64,000 nt of DNA. Source: Alcanivoracaceae bacterium. GTDB lineage: Bacteria > Pseudomonadota > Gammaproteobacteria > Pseudomonadales > Alcanivoracaceae. Shown here piece after piece: positions 18,642 to 27,373 of this stretch. Both the position numbers and the translations under genes were made by a program. The first letter of the stretch is position 1. Every line of letters begins with the position of its first letter. The stretch lies in the NCBI GenBank assembly GCA_029212745.1, contig JARGOL010000001.1, positions 167,948 to 231,947 of the forward strand. The letters run 5' to 3'. Under the pieces are notes generated by a model. The model was not told the DNA's origin. It saw only the letters and a program-made list of their open reading frames with translations, and searched no databases.

Positions 18642-18807
18642 ACTGTTCTCCCTCGCTGGCACGGTGACACCGCCTTGCTGGCACACCCCGCCGATAACAA
18701 CACACTCTTGTCAGACATAATCATGAAAATACGCACTGCAATGAGGCAGCTGCATCCTGAACGCGTACAATGATGCCATATTCAACTGAACGGCAGAGCA
18801 CACCACC

Positions 18808-19764
18808 ATGACCATCCCGCAACGTCTTGTCGATGACGGCGCCCTCGCACTGATCCGCGGTTTCGCCCGACTGGTGTTCGCCCTGCTCGGCTATGGCTAC
18901 CTCAGCGTGCAGCTCGGCAGCACCACCGGCAATGGCCTGATGCTGGCGCTGGTGTTCCTGCTCGCCTACCTGGTTGTGCATGTGGTGCTGCTCTGGCGTG
19001 GCCGCTGGATTGCCGAAATGGGCGGCCTGGGGCTGGACCTCCTTGCGGTCACCGTGCTGGTCATTCTTGACCCGGCGGCGACGCCGCCCACACTGCTGCT
19101 GTTCACGGTGGTCACACTCAGCGCCGGCCTGCTGCGCGGGCTGGGCCGCTTCATGCTGAGCTGCGCGGCCAGCCTGGCCATCGTTGGCGGCCTGTTCGCG
19201 ATGGGCAAATTCAGCCCCGAAAGCAGCAGCGCCGTGCTCTTTCTCCTGATCTTGATGGCCGCCATGGCAATCTACTCCGGAATGCTCATGTACCGGGCGT
19301 CCGTGCTTGTCCGGCGGGCCCGCGAAGCGACCTGGCGCGACCCGGAAACGGGCCTGGTCAGCCGCGAGGCGATGGTAGCCACATCAGGTTGGCTTTTGCC
19401 CCTGCATGATCGCCTCGGCGCCAGCCTGACGCTGGTGGCGCTGTCACCTGCGCACCCCGGCGGGCTGCAGTCCCTGACAGACAACCTTGCCAGGCGACTG
19501 CGACGCAGTGATGTGGCGGCACGCTACCATGACGATACAATCGCCGTCTGCCTGCCCTGTACCACGCAGACAGCGGCAGAGAACCTGCTGACGGATCTGC
19601 GCCAGCAGGGTAACCAGTTCAACGCCGCCATCCTGTCTGTCGGCAATGCAGAGCACGCGCTGGACCGGCTCCTCGGACAGCTATACAGCCATCTGCAGCG
19701 CGCCGAAGAAGATGACAATCAGTGGCTTGTGCACGCGCCGGTGCCGACAAGCGAGCGCGGCTAG
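18808..19764 (+). CDS. Membrane protein with degenerate GGDEF domain
   Basis: This 318-aa protein has about five transmembrane helices (residues 15-165) followed by a GGDEF-like domain. The domain entry DPETGLVSREAM is recognisable, but the active-site signature is replaced by HDDTI at residues 241-245, so diguanylate cyclase activity is unlikely. An RxxD inhibitory-site motif (RRSD, 232-235) is kept at exactly five residues before it. The protein may therefore bind c-di-GMP as a membrane receptor rather than make it; this is inference. It is divergent from ppc. Confidence 0.8.
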   Translation: MTIPQRLVDDGALALIRGFARLVFALLGYGYLSVQLGSTTGNGLMLALVFLLAYLVVHVVLLWRGRWIAEMGGLGLDLLAVTVLVILDPAATPPTLLLFTVVTLSAGLLRGLGRFMLSCAASLAIVGGLFAMGKFSPESSSAVLFLLILMAAMAIYSGMLMYRASVLVRRAREATWRDPETGLVSREAMVATSGWLLPLHDRLGASLTLVALSPAHPGGLQSLTDNLARRLRRSDVAARYHDDTIAVCLPCTTQTAAENLLTDLRQQGNQFNAAILSVGNAEHALDRLLGQLYSHLQRAEEDDNQWLVHAPVPTSERG

Positions 19765-19795
19765 TCGGCAGGCGGCTTCAGGGAGGGTAGTAAAA

Positions 19796-21571
19796 ATGAT
19801 CCGTTCTGCAGTCCTGGCAGCAGCACTGTGCGTCGCCCTGGCCCCGTCACTGCTGCTCGCCGCTGAAGCGGAAATCGCACCCCGTATCTACGGCGGCAAG
19901 GACGTGCCTGACGGCAATGCACCCTGGGTGGCAGGCCTGATGGAAGACGGTGCCGGCCCCTTCTGCACCGGCAGCCTGATCGCTCCCTACTGGGTTATGA
20001 CCGCCGCTCACTGCCTGGTGCGCGAGCAGGATGACAACGGCAACATAACGGCAACCATTGATGTCGCGGATCTCTCGGTTTTTGTGGACCAGGAGGATAT
20101 CAGTGGCGGCATCGACACGCTGGTGGCCGCAGACGCTTTCTACGTCCACCCCGACTACGACGAACGGCAAACCCTGATCAATGACATTGCCCTGATCCTG
20201 CTTGAACAGCCGGTGGCTGATGTCGTGCCCATGTCGCTGACCTCAACCAGCGCCTATACCGATATGGTCAACCGCTCCGCCAGCGAGAACGACGAACTGG
20301 AACTGCTGGGCTGGGGCGAAATTGATCCCGACCACCCCGATTACCAGAGCAGCTATCCCTTCTCGGACCAGCTGCAACAGGTCCGTGTTGATTATCGCAG
20401 CTTCAGCCGCTGCAAGGACTTCTGGGGCCCACTGGTGGATGAGGACGCCATGCTGTGCGCCGATGAACCTGACCGCGGCGACATCGAGCCGGATGATGCC
20501 GGCGACGTCGCCCCGGAAGACAACTTTGGTGAAGACACCTGTAGCGGTGACAGCGGTGGCCCGGTTCTGTTGCGTTATGAGGACGCGCCCTTCCTGGCCG
20601 GGCTGACAAGCTTTGGCTCCAGTTTTGGCTGTGGTGCCCGTGACCCTGATACTGGTCGTGTCATACCGGCCGTGTATACGCGCGTGGTCAACTACCTGGA
20701 ATGGACCGAGGATCGCTCTCGCAATGCCGGGGAACCGCTGGTGGACATCAGTGTGGCGTCGGCAACGCGCACCGACTCCGTGGCCACTGCGGATGCCGGC
20801 GTGGCGGACCTGACCTGGCGCAACAACAGCATTGGTAACGACAGCAGCAACCCGCAGCTCCTGCTGACCCCGGACAGCGCCCAGGTAACACTGTCGTCCA
20901 CTGGCGATTTCAGCTGCGCCCCGGGCCCTGACCCGGGGTCATTGCTGTGCTCCTACCTGGGCACCCTGTCTCCCGGTGCCACCCTGACCCAGGCGGTGAA
21001 CGCGCGCTGGTTTGGTGTCACGGATACCAGGGCCGGTTTCACCGCACGCATCGACCAGGACCAGGGCGACTACCGGGTTTTCGACAACAGCGCGCAAGCC
21101 GATTTCCTGTTTACCGACAAGACCGACCTGGCCATCACCCTGCCAGCCACCGCCAACGGCATTAACAAGACCACCGTTGACGCATTGATAGAGAACCTGT
21201 CCGACCACCAGGACGCCACCGGTGTGCAGGTGGCACTGCTTCCTGTCGATGATGCCGTTATCGAATCGGTGAGCGTTGATGGCGTTGCTGTCACCTGCAC
21301 AGGCAGCATGCCCGTGTCCTGTCAGCTACCCGACATTGCCGCGGGTGCAACGATCACGGCTGCGGTCAATATCACTGGCTCCGGCAGTGCCAGCGTGGAA
21401 GCGACGGTGAGTGCCGCCGAGGGTGATGTGGCGCCGGGCAATGACAGCGCCACGGTGGAGCTGAACCTCAGTTTCACCAATCTGGTTGGCAGTGGTGGCA
21501 GCAGCAGTGGCGGCCAGGGTGCCTGGCTGGTACTGCTGGCGTTGCTGGCCTACCGGCGCCGGAAAAACTGA
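19796..21571 (+). CDS. Secreted trypsin-like serine protease with GlyGly-CTERM anchor
   Basis: The ATG at 19796 follows GGGAGGG and gives 591 aa. A signal peptide spans residues 1-22. The S1 domain starts at the activation-like site R30-IYGG and carries His72 (TAAHC), Asp130 (NDIALILL) and Ser253 (GDSGGP). About 200 residues of Asp/Thr-rich beta-sandwich repeats, resembling a CARDB-like or DUF11-like region, follow. The C-terminus has SGGSSSGGQ, a hydrophobic helix and YRRRKN, which is the GlyGly-CTERM sorting signal processed by rhombosortase in type II secreting bacteria. No rhombosortase gene is adjacent. It ends inside the convergent FAD monooxygenase gene (22-base overlap). Confidence 0.9.
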   Translation: MIRSAVLAAALCVALAPSLLLAAEAEIAPRIYGGKDVPDGNAPWVAGLMEDGAGPFCTGSLIAPYWVMTAAHCLVREQDDNGNITATIDVADLSVFVDQEDISGGIDTLVAADAFYVHPDYDERQTLINDIALILLEQPVADVVPMSLTSTSAYTDMVNRSASENDELELLGWGEIDPDHPDYQSSYPFSDQLQQVRVDYRSFSRCKDFWGPLVDEDAMLCADEPDRGDIEPDDAGDVAPEDNFGEDTCSGDSGGPVLLRYEDAPFLAGLTSFGSSFGCGARDPDTGRVIPAVYTRVVNYLEWTEDRSRNAGEPLVDISVASATRTDSVATADAGVADLTWRNNSIGNDSSNPQLLLTPDSAQVTLSSTGDFSCAPGPDPGSLLCSYLGTLSPGATLTQAVNARWFGVTDTRAGFTARIDQDQGDYRVFDNSAQADFLFTDKTDLAITLPATANGINKTTVDALIENLSDHQDATGVQVALLPVDDAVIESVSVDGVAVTCTGSMPVSCQLPDIAAGATITAAVNITGSGSASVEATVSAAEGDVAPGNDSATVELNLSFTNLVGSGGSSSGGQGAWLVLLALLAYRRRKN

Positions 21572-23217
21572 CGCAACCAGGACAGGCATTCGGTCGCCGC
21601 ATCCAGCTCTCCGTGGAAGCCAATGTGTCCGTCGGGTCGCACCACCCACAGGCCTCCGGACTCGGTGAAAACCGTTTGCAGGCGTTCATCACCGGGTTCG
21701 TACAGGTCGACATCGAACTCGCGCAATTCAGCCAGCTCGGGCGTCTGCGCACCCTGCACCACCACATTGACACGCAGGTGATGGCCGTATTCCTGCGGCA
21801 GGCGGTCGCACAGGGCAAACGCCGACACCAGCGCCGCGTGATCAGGTACCACAGGCAGAACAAGGAGCATCTGGTGGCGTGTGTCATCCAGTAATTGCTG
21901 GACGTCCCGCTTGGCGCCGTTGCTGCCTGCTGCAACCAGCGGTGCCGGTGGCAATCGGTCACCAGCCCGGGGGGCCCGGCTGCGCCCGCCACCCGCACTT
22001 TCCATGATCAGGGCCGATTCACGGTAATGCACATCCACCTGGCTGGCGCGGCGCAGCAGCCGTGCAGCCAGTCGCGGCCGACCGTCCAGCGCCTTCAACA
22101 GGGAATCGCGGGCACCACGAAGCAGGCCGGCGCGGGACAGTAAACCACGGGATAACAGGTCCACGCCGGCGAGCATCTGCCTGGCCACCGGCCGGCGCTC
22201 CGCCTCGTAGCTGTCGAGTAACTCGCCGCCGCCAACACCGTCGAGGAACAGCGCAATCTTCCAGCCCAGGTTACAGGCGTCGGCGATGCCCGTGTTCATG
22301 CCCTGGGCGCCCACCGGATTCTGGATATGGCAGGCATCCCCTGCCAGCAGCACGCGATTAAGGCGATACCGTGACACCAGGCGCCGGTGGATGGAAAAGC
22401 CACTGATCCAGTCCGGCTCCGCCAATGCCGGCGCTTCTCCCAGCGCCTGCGCCAGACGCTGGCGGAACGGTGCCATGGACAAGGATTCCATGCGCGTGTC
22501 CCGTTGCAACGGCTGGTTGATCATCAGACGCCAGCCACCGTTCATGGGCAGCGCCAGCAAAGCCCCTTCGGGCAGCAGGAAGGCATGGGAGCAATCGTTC
22601 GGCAACGCCCAGTCAATGTGGGTATCACAGAGCAGGAAATGATCGGGATAGCGGACACCGTCAAAGGAAAAACCGAGCTGCTGGCGAACAAAGGAATGGG
22701 CGCCGTCACAGCCAACCATGAGGCTGGCACTTACCGTACGCTCCACCTCTTGGTCTTGGCCCTGGTCCGGGTCGTTGCATAGCAGGTGCGCAAATACCTG
22801 CTCGTCCCGCTGGCTGAACCCGGACAGCTCACAGCCACGGAACAGCTGGCCACCGAGAGCGGTAAAGCGCGCGCTGAGGATGTCCTCCAGCGTTTCCTGC
22901 GGCAGCACCAGGGCACCGGCGAAACGCGATTCGATCCGGGTCAGGTCGATCTCGGCCAACCGCCCTTTTTCGTTGTGCAAACAGAGTGTCTGGTGCAGGT
23001 TGCCCGCCGCATTGATGTCAGCCGTTACCCCCATGCTTTCCAGCAACTCCTGGCTGCGGGCGTTCAGGCCCAGCGCGCGGGACCCCGGCAATGGCGCTGG
23101 AAGGCGATCCACCACCACGCAGTCCACGCCGTAACGGCGCAGGTTGATGCCCAGCGCCAGCCCGGTGGGCCCGGCCCCGACGATCAGTACCTGTGTGCTT
23201 TCCGGCAGGACTTTCAT
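21550..23217 (-). CDS. FAD-dependent aromatic-type monooxygenase
   Basis: This 555-aa flavoprotein belongs to the PheA/PCP monooxygenase type. The N-terminal Rossmann motif is VLIVGAGPTGLALG, and the second FAD motif VLLAGDACHIQNPVGAQGMN lies near residue 290. The C-terminal 130 residues form a thioredoxin-like domain ending in LWVVRPDGHIGF, typical of phenol hydroxylase-like enzymes. Such enzymes hydroxylate aromatic or polyketide-like substrates with NAD(P)H and oxygen; the substrate is unknown. It is divergent from a small cupin gene, which might act in the same pathway. Confidence 0.88.
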   Translation of the reverse strand: MKVLPESTQVLIVGAGPTGLALGINLRRYGVDCVVVDRLPAPLPGSRALGLNARSQELLESMGVTADINAAGNLHQTLCLHNEKGRLAEIDLTRIESRFAGALVLPQETLEDILSARFTALGGQLFRGCELSGFSQRDEQVFAHLLCNDPDQGQDQEVERTVSASLMVGCDGAHSFVRQQLGFSFDGVRYPDHFLLCDTHIDWALPNDCSHAFLLPEGALLALPMNGGWRLMINQPLQRDTRMESLSMAPFRQRLAQALGEAPALAEPDWISGFSIHRRLVSRYRLNRVLLAGDACHIQNPVGAQGMNTGIADACNLGWKIALFLDGVGGGELLDSYEAERRPVARQMLAGVDLLSRGLLSRAGLLRGARDSLLKALDGRPRLAARLLRRASQVDVHYRESALIMESAGGGRSRAPRAGDRLPPAPLVAAGSNGAKRDVQQLLDDTRHQMLLVLPVVPDHAALVSAFALCDRLPQEYGHHLRVNVVVQGAQTPELAELREFDVDLYEPGDERLQTVFTESGGLWVVRPDGHIGFHGELDAATECLSWLRQFFRRR

Positions 23218-23262
23218 GGCTGCTCCCTGTTATCCTTTTGCCATGGCAACCCGGTGCCGAAC

Positions 23263-23634
23263 ATGAAGACATCCAGAAACAATTGCACCCCCTACGTGAC
23301 CCGCGATGGCTCAACCATCCGTGAATTATTGCACCCCGAGCAGCTGCCGGGCATGAAAAACCAGTCGCTGGCCGAGGCAGTGGTTGAACCCGGCAAGGAT
23401 ACGCTGCTGCATCGCCACCATCGTAGCGAAGAAATCTATCATATCGTCTCCGGCGATGGCCTGATGACCCTGGCCAATGACCGGTTCCCGGTCACCACTG
23501 GCGACAGCATCCTGATTCCGCCCGGCACCCTGCACAACATTGCCAACACCGGCACCACACCGCTGGTGCTGTTGTGTTGCTGCTCTCCCGCCTACAGCCA
23601 TGATGATACCGAGCTGGTCGACAGCCGTGCCTGA
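23263..23634 (+). CDS. Small cupin-domain protein
   Basis: This 123-aa single cupin has the metal-binding motif 1 HRHHRSEEIYHIVSGDG near residues 48-64 and motif 2 PPGTLHNIAN near 90. The His, His, Glu and His ligands are all present, so it probably holds Fe, Mn or Zn. Cupins include dioxygenases, isomerases and sugar-binding proteins, and the activity cannot be assigned. The ATG at 23263 was chosen over a longer open frame that runs antisense to the monooxygenase. The end overlaps the GTG start of dinB by eight bases. Confidence 0.82.
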   Translation: MKTSRNNCTPYVTRDGSTIRELLHPEQLPGMKNQSLAEAVVEPGKDTLLHRHHRSEEIYHIVSGDGLMTLANDRFPVTTGDSILIPPGTLHNIANTGTTPLVLLCCCSPAYSHDDTELVDSRA

Positions 23635-24733
23635 TAACACCGCGACTCGCAAGATCATCCATGTGGATTGCGATTGTTTCTACGCCGCCGTCGAGGTCCG
23701 CGACAACCCGCGCCTGCGCCACCGGCCCGTGGCCGTGGGCGGTGATCCTGGCCGGCGCGGCGTCATTGCCACCTGCAACTACGAGGCGCGCAGCTACGGT
23801 GTGCACTCGGCGATGCCCTCCGCCAGGGCCATGGGCCTGTGCCCGGAGCTGGAGATCCTGCGTCCGGATTTCGACAAGTACCGCCGTGTCTCCCGACAGA
23901 TCCAGGACATTTTCCTTCGCTACACGGAGCTGATCGAGCCGCTGTCGCTGGACGAAGCCTTTCTCGACGTCACTGCCTGTGAGCAATTCAATAACCGTGC
24001 CACCCGCATCGCACAGCACATCAGGCGCTCTGTAAAAGACGAGGTTGGCATCACCGTATCGGCCGGTGTAGCGCCCAACAAGTTCCTGGCCAAGATTGCC
24101 AGTGACTGGCGCAAGCCAGACGGCCAGTTCGTGATCACGCCTGACCAGGTGGCGGACTTTATCGCCACCCTGCCGGTGGAGAAAATCTTCGGCGTGGGCA
24201 AGAAAACGGCAGACAGAATGCACCAACAGGGCCTGCGCCGCTGCCATGACCTGCAGCGCCTTTCGCGCGTGGAGCTGGGCCAGCTTTTTGGCAGTTTCGG
24301 CGAGCGCCTCTGGCACTTGTGCCGGGGTATCGACGAACGCCCGGTGCAGTCGAGCCGACGCCGGAAATCCGTCAGCGTGGAAAACACCTACCACGAGGAC
24401 CTCGCCTCACTGGGCGAATGGCAGGCCAAACTGGGCACCCTGACGGAAAGCCTGAAAAGACGCATGGAACGGATCGACAGTGGTTATCTGGTCAGCGCTT
24501 TGTTCGTCAAGGCACGCTTCAACGACTTCACCACCGCCACCTGCGAGACGCCCGGCGACGGGGTCGACGAACAGGTACTGGCGAACCTGCTTGAATCGCT
24601 CTGGAAACGGCGTCCGGAGCCGGCAAGACTGCTTGGCATTGGTGTTCGTTTGCGCGATGCCGGAAATCCGGCGCAGGCGGACATGTTCCCGGAGGAACGG
24701 CTGGCAGCGCTACAGAGCCGCCGGGAGGCCTGA
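23627..24733 (+). CDS. dinB: DNA polymerase IV
   Basis: This Y-family polymerase carries out error-prone translesion synthesis. KIIHVDCDCFYAAVEVRDNP at the start and SLDEAFLD near residue 105 provide the catalytic acidic residues, YEARSYGVHSAMP fits the finger domain, and the little-finger domain runs to the end. The GTG at 23627 gives 368 aa (E. coli has 351) and places the family start RKIIHVD at residue 8. It overlaps the cupin gene by eight bases, suggesting translational coupling. No LexA box is visible immediately upstream, so SOS control is not evident. Confidence 0.93.
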   Translation: MPDNTATRKIIHVDCDCFYAAVEVRDNPRLRHRPVAVGGDPGRRGVIATCNYEARSYGVHSAMPSARAMGLCPELEILRPDFDKYRRVSRQIQDIFLRYTELIEPLSLDEAFLDVTACEQFNNRATRIAQHIRRSVKDEVGITVSAGVAPNKFLAKIASDWRKPDGQFVITPDQVADFIATLPVEKIFGVGKKTADRMHQQGLRRCHDLQRLSRVELGQLFGSFGERLWHLCRGIDERPVQSSRRRKSVSVENTYHEDLASLGEWQAKLGTLTESLKRRMERIDSGYLVSALFVKARFNDFTTATCETPGDGVDEQVLANLLESLWKRRPEPARLLGIGVRLRDAGNPAQADMFPEERLAALQSRREA

Positions 24734-24955
24734 TCGATGCAGGGCCCTGGACACCGGCATCCACTCATCGAACTGCGGAGGAAGCAGCTCGCCCATCAAT
24801 TCCAGCCCTTTGCGCCGCAACGGCTCGAGCTGTCCATCGAGATAGTCTTCCAGACGGGTCACACACACCTGGCACTGGTGGTATTGCTCGGGCGTGGGCG
24901 AATCCACTGCCAGTTTCACCGCCTTGTCGAGATCATTAAGGTACTTAATCAGCAT
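24710..24955 (-). CDS. Small hypothetical protein, 81 aa
   Basis: I do not recognise a family. The ATG at 24955 has AGGGGA about seven bases upstream. The protein is a short helical, soluble polypeptide with CQVCVTRLEDYLDGQLE in the middle, whose two cysteines are spaced CxxC. No second pair is present, so a zinc ribbon is unlikely. Its 3' end overlaps the end of dinB by 24 bases on the opposite strand. A longer upstream frame to 25069 has no ribosome binding site and was not used. Confidence 0.62.
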   Translation of the reverse strand: MLIKYLNDLDKAVKLAVDSPTPEQYHQCQVCVTRLEDYLDGQLEPLRRKGLELMGELLPPQFDEWMPVSRALHRSGLPAAL

Positions 24956-25022
24956 GGCGTTCCCCTGTCTTCCCTGAAACTGCGATTCACCATAGCAGCA
25001 AACCGCCACTACCATACAAGGG

Positions 25023-25036
25023 AATTCTTGAGAATT
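25023..25036. promoter_or_regulatory. Perfect 14-base palindrome upstream of small gene
   Basis: AATTCT-TG-AGAATT is a perfect inverted repeat about 70 bases upstream of the 81-aa gene and just beyond the end of the hydrolase gene. AT-rich symmetry in a GC-rich setting suggests an operator. The regulator is unknown. Confidence 0.4.
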
Positions 25037-25059
25037 TGTGACAGCTGCGCGATTGCGAA

Positions 25060-26040
25060 TCAGCTGCATTGATCGGGCGCAGACGCCAGCGCCACCCGCC
25101 CATTTTCGCTGCGCACCAGTTCAGCGCGATTTTCCAGATAGCGCACCAGCGCGTACAGCTGCCCGGCAATCAGCATGAACAAGGGCCCCTCGGGAACCTT
25201 GCCCAGCACAGCCTTTGCCAGCGCCGGCATATCCATGCCGCCATCCGCGAGGGCATCCCGCAGGCGCTGCAAGCGTTTGTGATGCACGGAGACGATGGCG
25301 TCACAACGCGCACTGAACAGATCGAACGGCTCACCGTGGGCAGGCAATGCCAGAGTCACCGGCGCCGGGCGCAAACGTGCCAGCGTGTCCAGATAGCTGC
25401 CCACGGGATCAGCATCGCTGCCGAACCACAGTGACAGGTTCGGCACGATGGCGGGCAATACCTGGTCACCGGTCACCAGCACGCCATCCGCCGGGCGAAA
25501 CGGCATCAGGTTGCAGGGTGTGTGGCCAAACCCCGCCAGCAACTGCCAGCCCGGCAGTTCAGGCAGCTGGTCCACCTCTGGCGCCAGCAGGCGTGGCGCC
25601 TGCTCAAGCGCCGGACAGCCACTGCGAAAGCCATGCATGAACAGGACCACGTTATCCAGGTCCGCATCCGTCGCGCCCCACCGGCGGTAGAAGTCACGCA
25701 ATTGTGACTCCTGGTCCACGCTGCCCCGCCACAGGCGGTTGACGGCGTCCCACTCCTGCTCTGCCATGATCACCGGCGCACCGGTCTGCCGGGCCAGCCA
25801 GGGCGCGCTGCCATAGTGATCCGGATGCGCATGGGTGAGAAAAATGGCGCAAATGCCGGGGCCGACCTGTTCAGATTCAAGGAACGCACGCCAGGCATCA
25901 CGGGTAGCCCGGGAATGATTCCCGCAATCCACAACCACCCAGCCACCCGGTGACTCGATCAGGTAACTGTTCACATGGCCGGGATGGAAACGCATGGGCA
26001 GGCGCAGGCGATAGACGCCAGGAGCCATTGGCTCAAGCAT
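25060..26040 (-). CDS. Metallo-beta-lactamase-fold hydrolase
   Basis: This protein of about 326 aa has the zinc-binding motif THAHPDH, preceded by WVVVDCGNHS. GFGHTPCN supplies the next metal His, and VTGDQVLPAI the bridging Asp; LALPAHGEPF gives the last His. The family includes glyoxalase II, LACTB2-like nucleases and thioesterases. The extra C-terminal helical domain of about 80 residues fits the LACTB2-like group. The start is uncertain: a GTG at 26064 and ATGs at 26040 and 26028 are all possible and none has a strong ribosome binding site. The substrate is unknown. Confidence 0.83.
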   Translation of the reverse strand: MLEPMAPGVYRLRLPMRFHPGHVNSYLIESPGGWVVVDCGNHSRATRDAWRAFLESEQVGPGICAIFLTHAHPDHYGSAPWLARQTGAPVIMAEQEWDAVNRLWRGSVDQESQLRDFYRRWGATDADLDNVVLFMHGFRSGCPALEQAPRLLAPEVDQLPELPGWQLLAGFGHTPCNLMPFRPADGVLVTGDQVLPAIVPNLSLWFGSDADPVGSYLDTLARLRPAPVTLALPAHGEPFDLFSARCDAIVSVHHKRLQRLRDALADGGMDMPALAKAVLGKVPEGPLFMLIAGQLYALVRYLENRAELVRSENGRVALASAPDQCS

Positions 26041-26122
26041 TGCAGGGCGCTCGCAGACGGTCACTTGAAATCATGCGCGCAACCCCCAGATAACCGGGAA
26101 TTCGTCGATATCGGGGCTCTCC

Positions 26123-26347
26123 ATGTCCAGCAGTGGTGTGGCGGCACTGTGCAGCTTTGTGCTGCCAGGGGCCGGCCAGCTTTACAACGGTCATTTTTTT
26201 CGCGCCCTTTTCTGGCTGATCCTGACGCCCGGACTGTGGCTGGGCAGTGGCGGCCTGCTGGGCTGGGTCTGTCACCTGCTGTCGGCATGGACGGCCTGGC
26301 ACAAGTCGGAACAGCGCCAGGCCTCTGGCCCGGACAGCGATAGCTGA
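26123..26347 (+). CDS. Small membrane protein, TM2-like
   Basis: This 74-aa protein has two hydrophobic segments joined by a short loop. The segment LCSFVLPGAGQLYNGHFFRALFW resembles TM2-domain or DUF5683-type small proteins, where a Pro/Gly-rich turn precedes a charged residue. The tail WHKSEQRQASG is cytoplasmic and polar. GGGG lies about eight bases before the ATG. It sits between the metallohydrolase (divergent) and an SDR gene (convergent). Function unknown. Confidence 0.65.
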   Translation: MSSSGVAALCSFVLPGAGQLYNGHFFRALFWLILTPGLWLGSGGLLGWVCHLLSAWTAWHKSEQRQASGPDSDS

Positions 26348-26361
26348 CCGGGCCCGCCATG

Positions 26362-27132
26362 TCAGCGTGGCTGCATACGGATGGCACCATCGATGCGTAT
26401 GGTTTCGCCATTGAGGAAGCGGTTCTCGATCATGTGACAGACAAGTCGCGCGTACTCTTCCGGGTGGCCCAGGCGCTTGGGAAACTGGGTCATGTCGATG
26501 AGCGGTTGCTTGACCTTGTCCGGGGCGGCATTCATCAGCGGAGTATTGAAGATACCCGGGGCAATGGTGTTGCAACGGATGCCCAGTGGCGCGAGGTCGC
26601 GGGCAATCGGCAGCGTCATGCCAACCACGCCACCCTTGGTGGCCGCATACGCCACCTGGCCAACCTGGCCGTCGAATGCTGCCACTGAGGCGGTGTTGAC
26701 CACCAGGCCGCGCTCACCATCCTCTCCCCCGTCATTAGCAGCCATTTCGGCCGCGGCCAGGCGCAAGACGTTGAAGGTGCCGATCAGGTTGATCTTCACC
26801 ACGGTGTCGAAAACGCCGAGATCATGGGGCTTGTTCTCGCGGCCCACCGTCTTCATGGCAGAACCGACACCGGCACAGTTGACGCACACATGAATGGCGC
26901 CGAATTTTTCCATGGTGGCGGCAATGGCTGCCTGGACCGACGCTTCGCTGGTCACGTCCGTTTCCACCCAGGCGACGTTGTCACCGAGCTCGGCGGCCAC
27001 CTCAGCCGCTCGCTTGCTGTCACGATCAAGAATCATGACCTTGCCGCCCGCCTGGGCGATGGCCGTTGCAGTGGCATGACCGAGGCCGGACGCCCCGCCC
27101 GTGATGACGGCTACAACCTTGTTGATTTCCAT
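26362..27132 (-). CDS. 3-hydroxyacyl-CoA dehydrogenase type 2-like SDR
   Basis: This 256-aa short-chain dehydrogenase has the NAD-binding motif TGGASGLG and catalytic YAATKGG, with NTASVAAFDGQVGQVAY around it. The Asp in MILDRD after the second strand favours NAD over NADP. The length and the C-terminal RLGHPEEYARLVCHMIENRFLNGE closely resemble HSD17B10-like (type II) 3-hydroxyacyl-CoA dehydrogenases, which oxidise 3-hydroxyacyl-CoA in beta-oxidation and also act on steroids and branched acyl-CoAs. AGGAGA precedes the ATG. Confidence 0.88.
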   Translation of the reverse strand: MEINKVVAVITGGASGLGHATATAIAQAGGKVMILDRDSKRAAEVAAELGDNVAWVETDVTSEASVQAAIAATMEKFGAIHVCVNCAGVGSAMKTVGRENKPHDLGVFDTVVKINLIGTFNVLRLAAAEMAANDGGEDGERGLVVNTASVAAFDGQVGQVAYAATKGGVVGMTLPIARDLAPLGIRCNTIAPGIFNTPLMNAAPDKVKQPLIDMTQFPKRLGHPEEYARLVCHMIENRFLNGETIRIDGAIRMQPR

Positions 27133-27180
27133 GGTGTCTCCTGACTTGATGGTCGCAAGGCCCGGAGTATAGCAACGCCC

Positions 27181-27214
27181 CCCTGGTGATCCGCCAGAGC
27201 GAAAAGCACCAGGG
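27181..27214. repeat. Inverted repeat in the SDR/thioesterase spacer
   Basis: CCCTGGTG at 27181-27188 and CACCAGGG at 27207-27214 are perfect 8-base arms around an 18-base loop, about 50 bases upstream of the SDR start. It could be an operator or an mRNA hairpin in the SDR leader. Confidence 0.4.
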
Positions 27215-27373
27215 CGTGATCAAAATGGTCAAGCGCAGGCGCTGTCACTGCCGATGACGGCAAGGTGACGGTGTCGTGCCTCTCATACAAAATCATGCGT
27301 AGATCATTTCGCCAGACCTTCTTATACTCGGGCACCATATGCATCGCCTTCCGGCGAAACGGGGAGAGGAAGC

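Noticed and set aside
23540-23626. Longer dinB frame from an upstream ATG
   Set aside because: The added residues lie inside the cupin gene in another frame and are absent from the DinB family start.
25060-26040. Metallo-beta-lactamase-fold protein as a quorum-quenching lactonase
   Set aside because: The HxHxDH core is common to the whole superfamily, and the C-terminal helical domain fits LACTB2-like proteins better.
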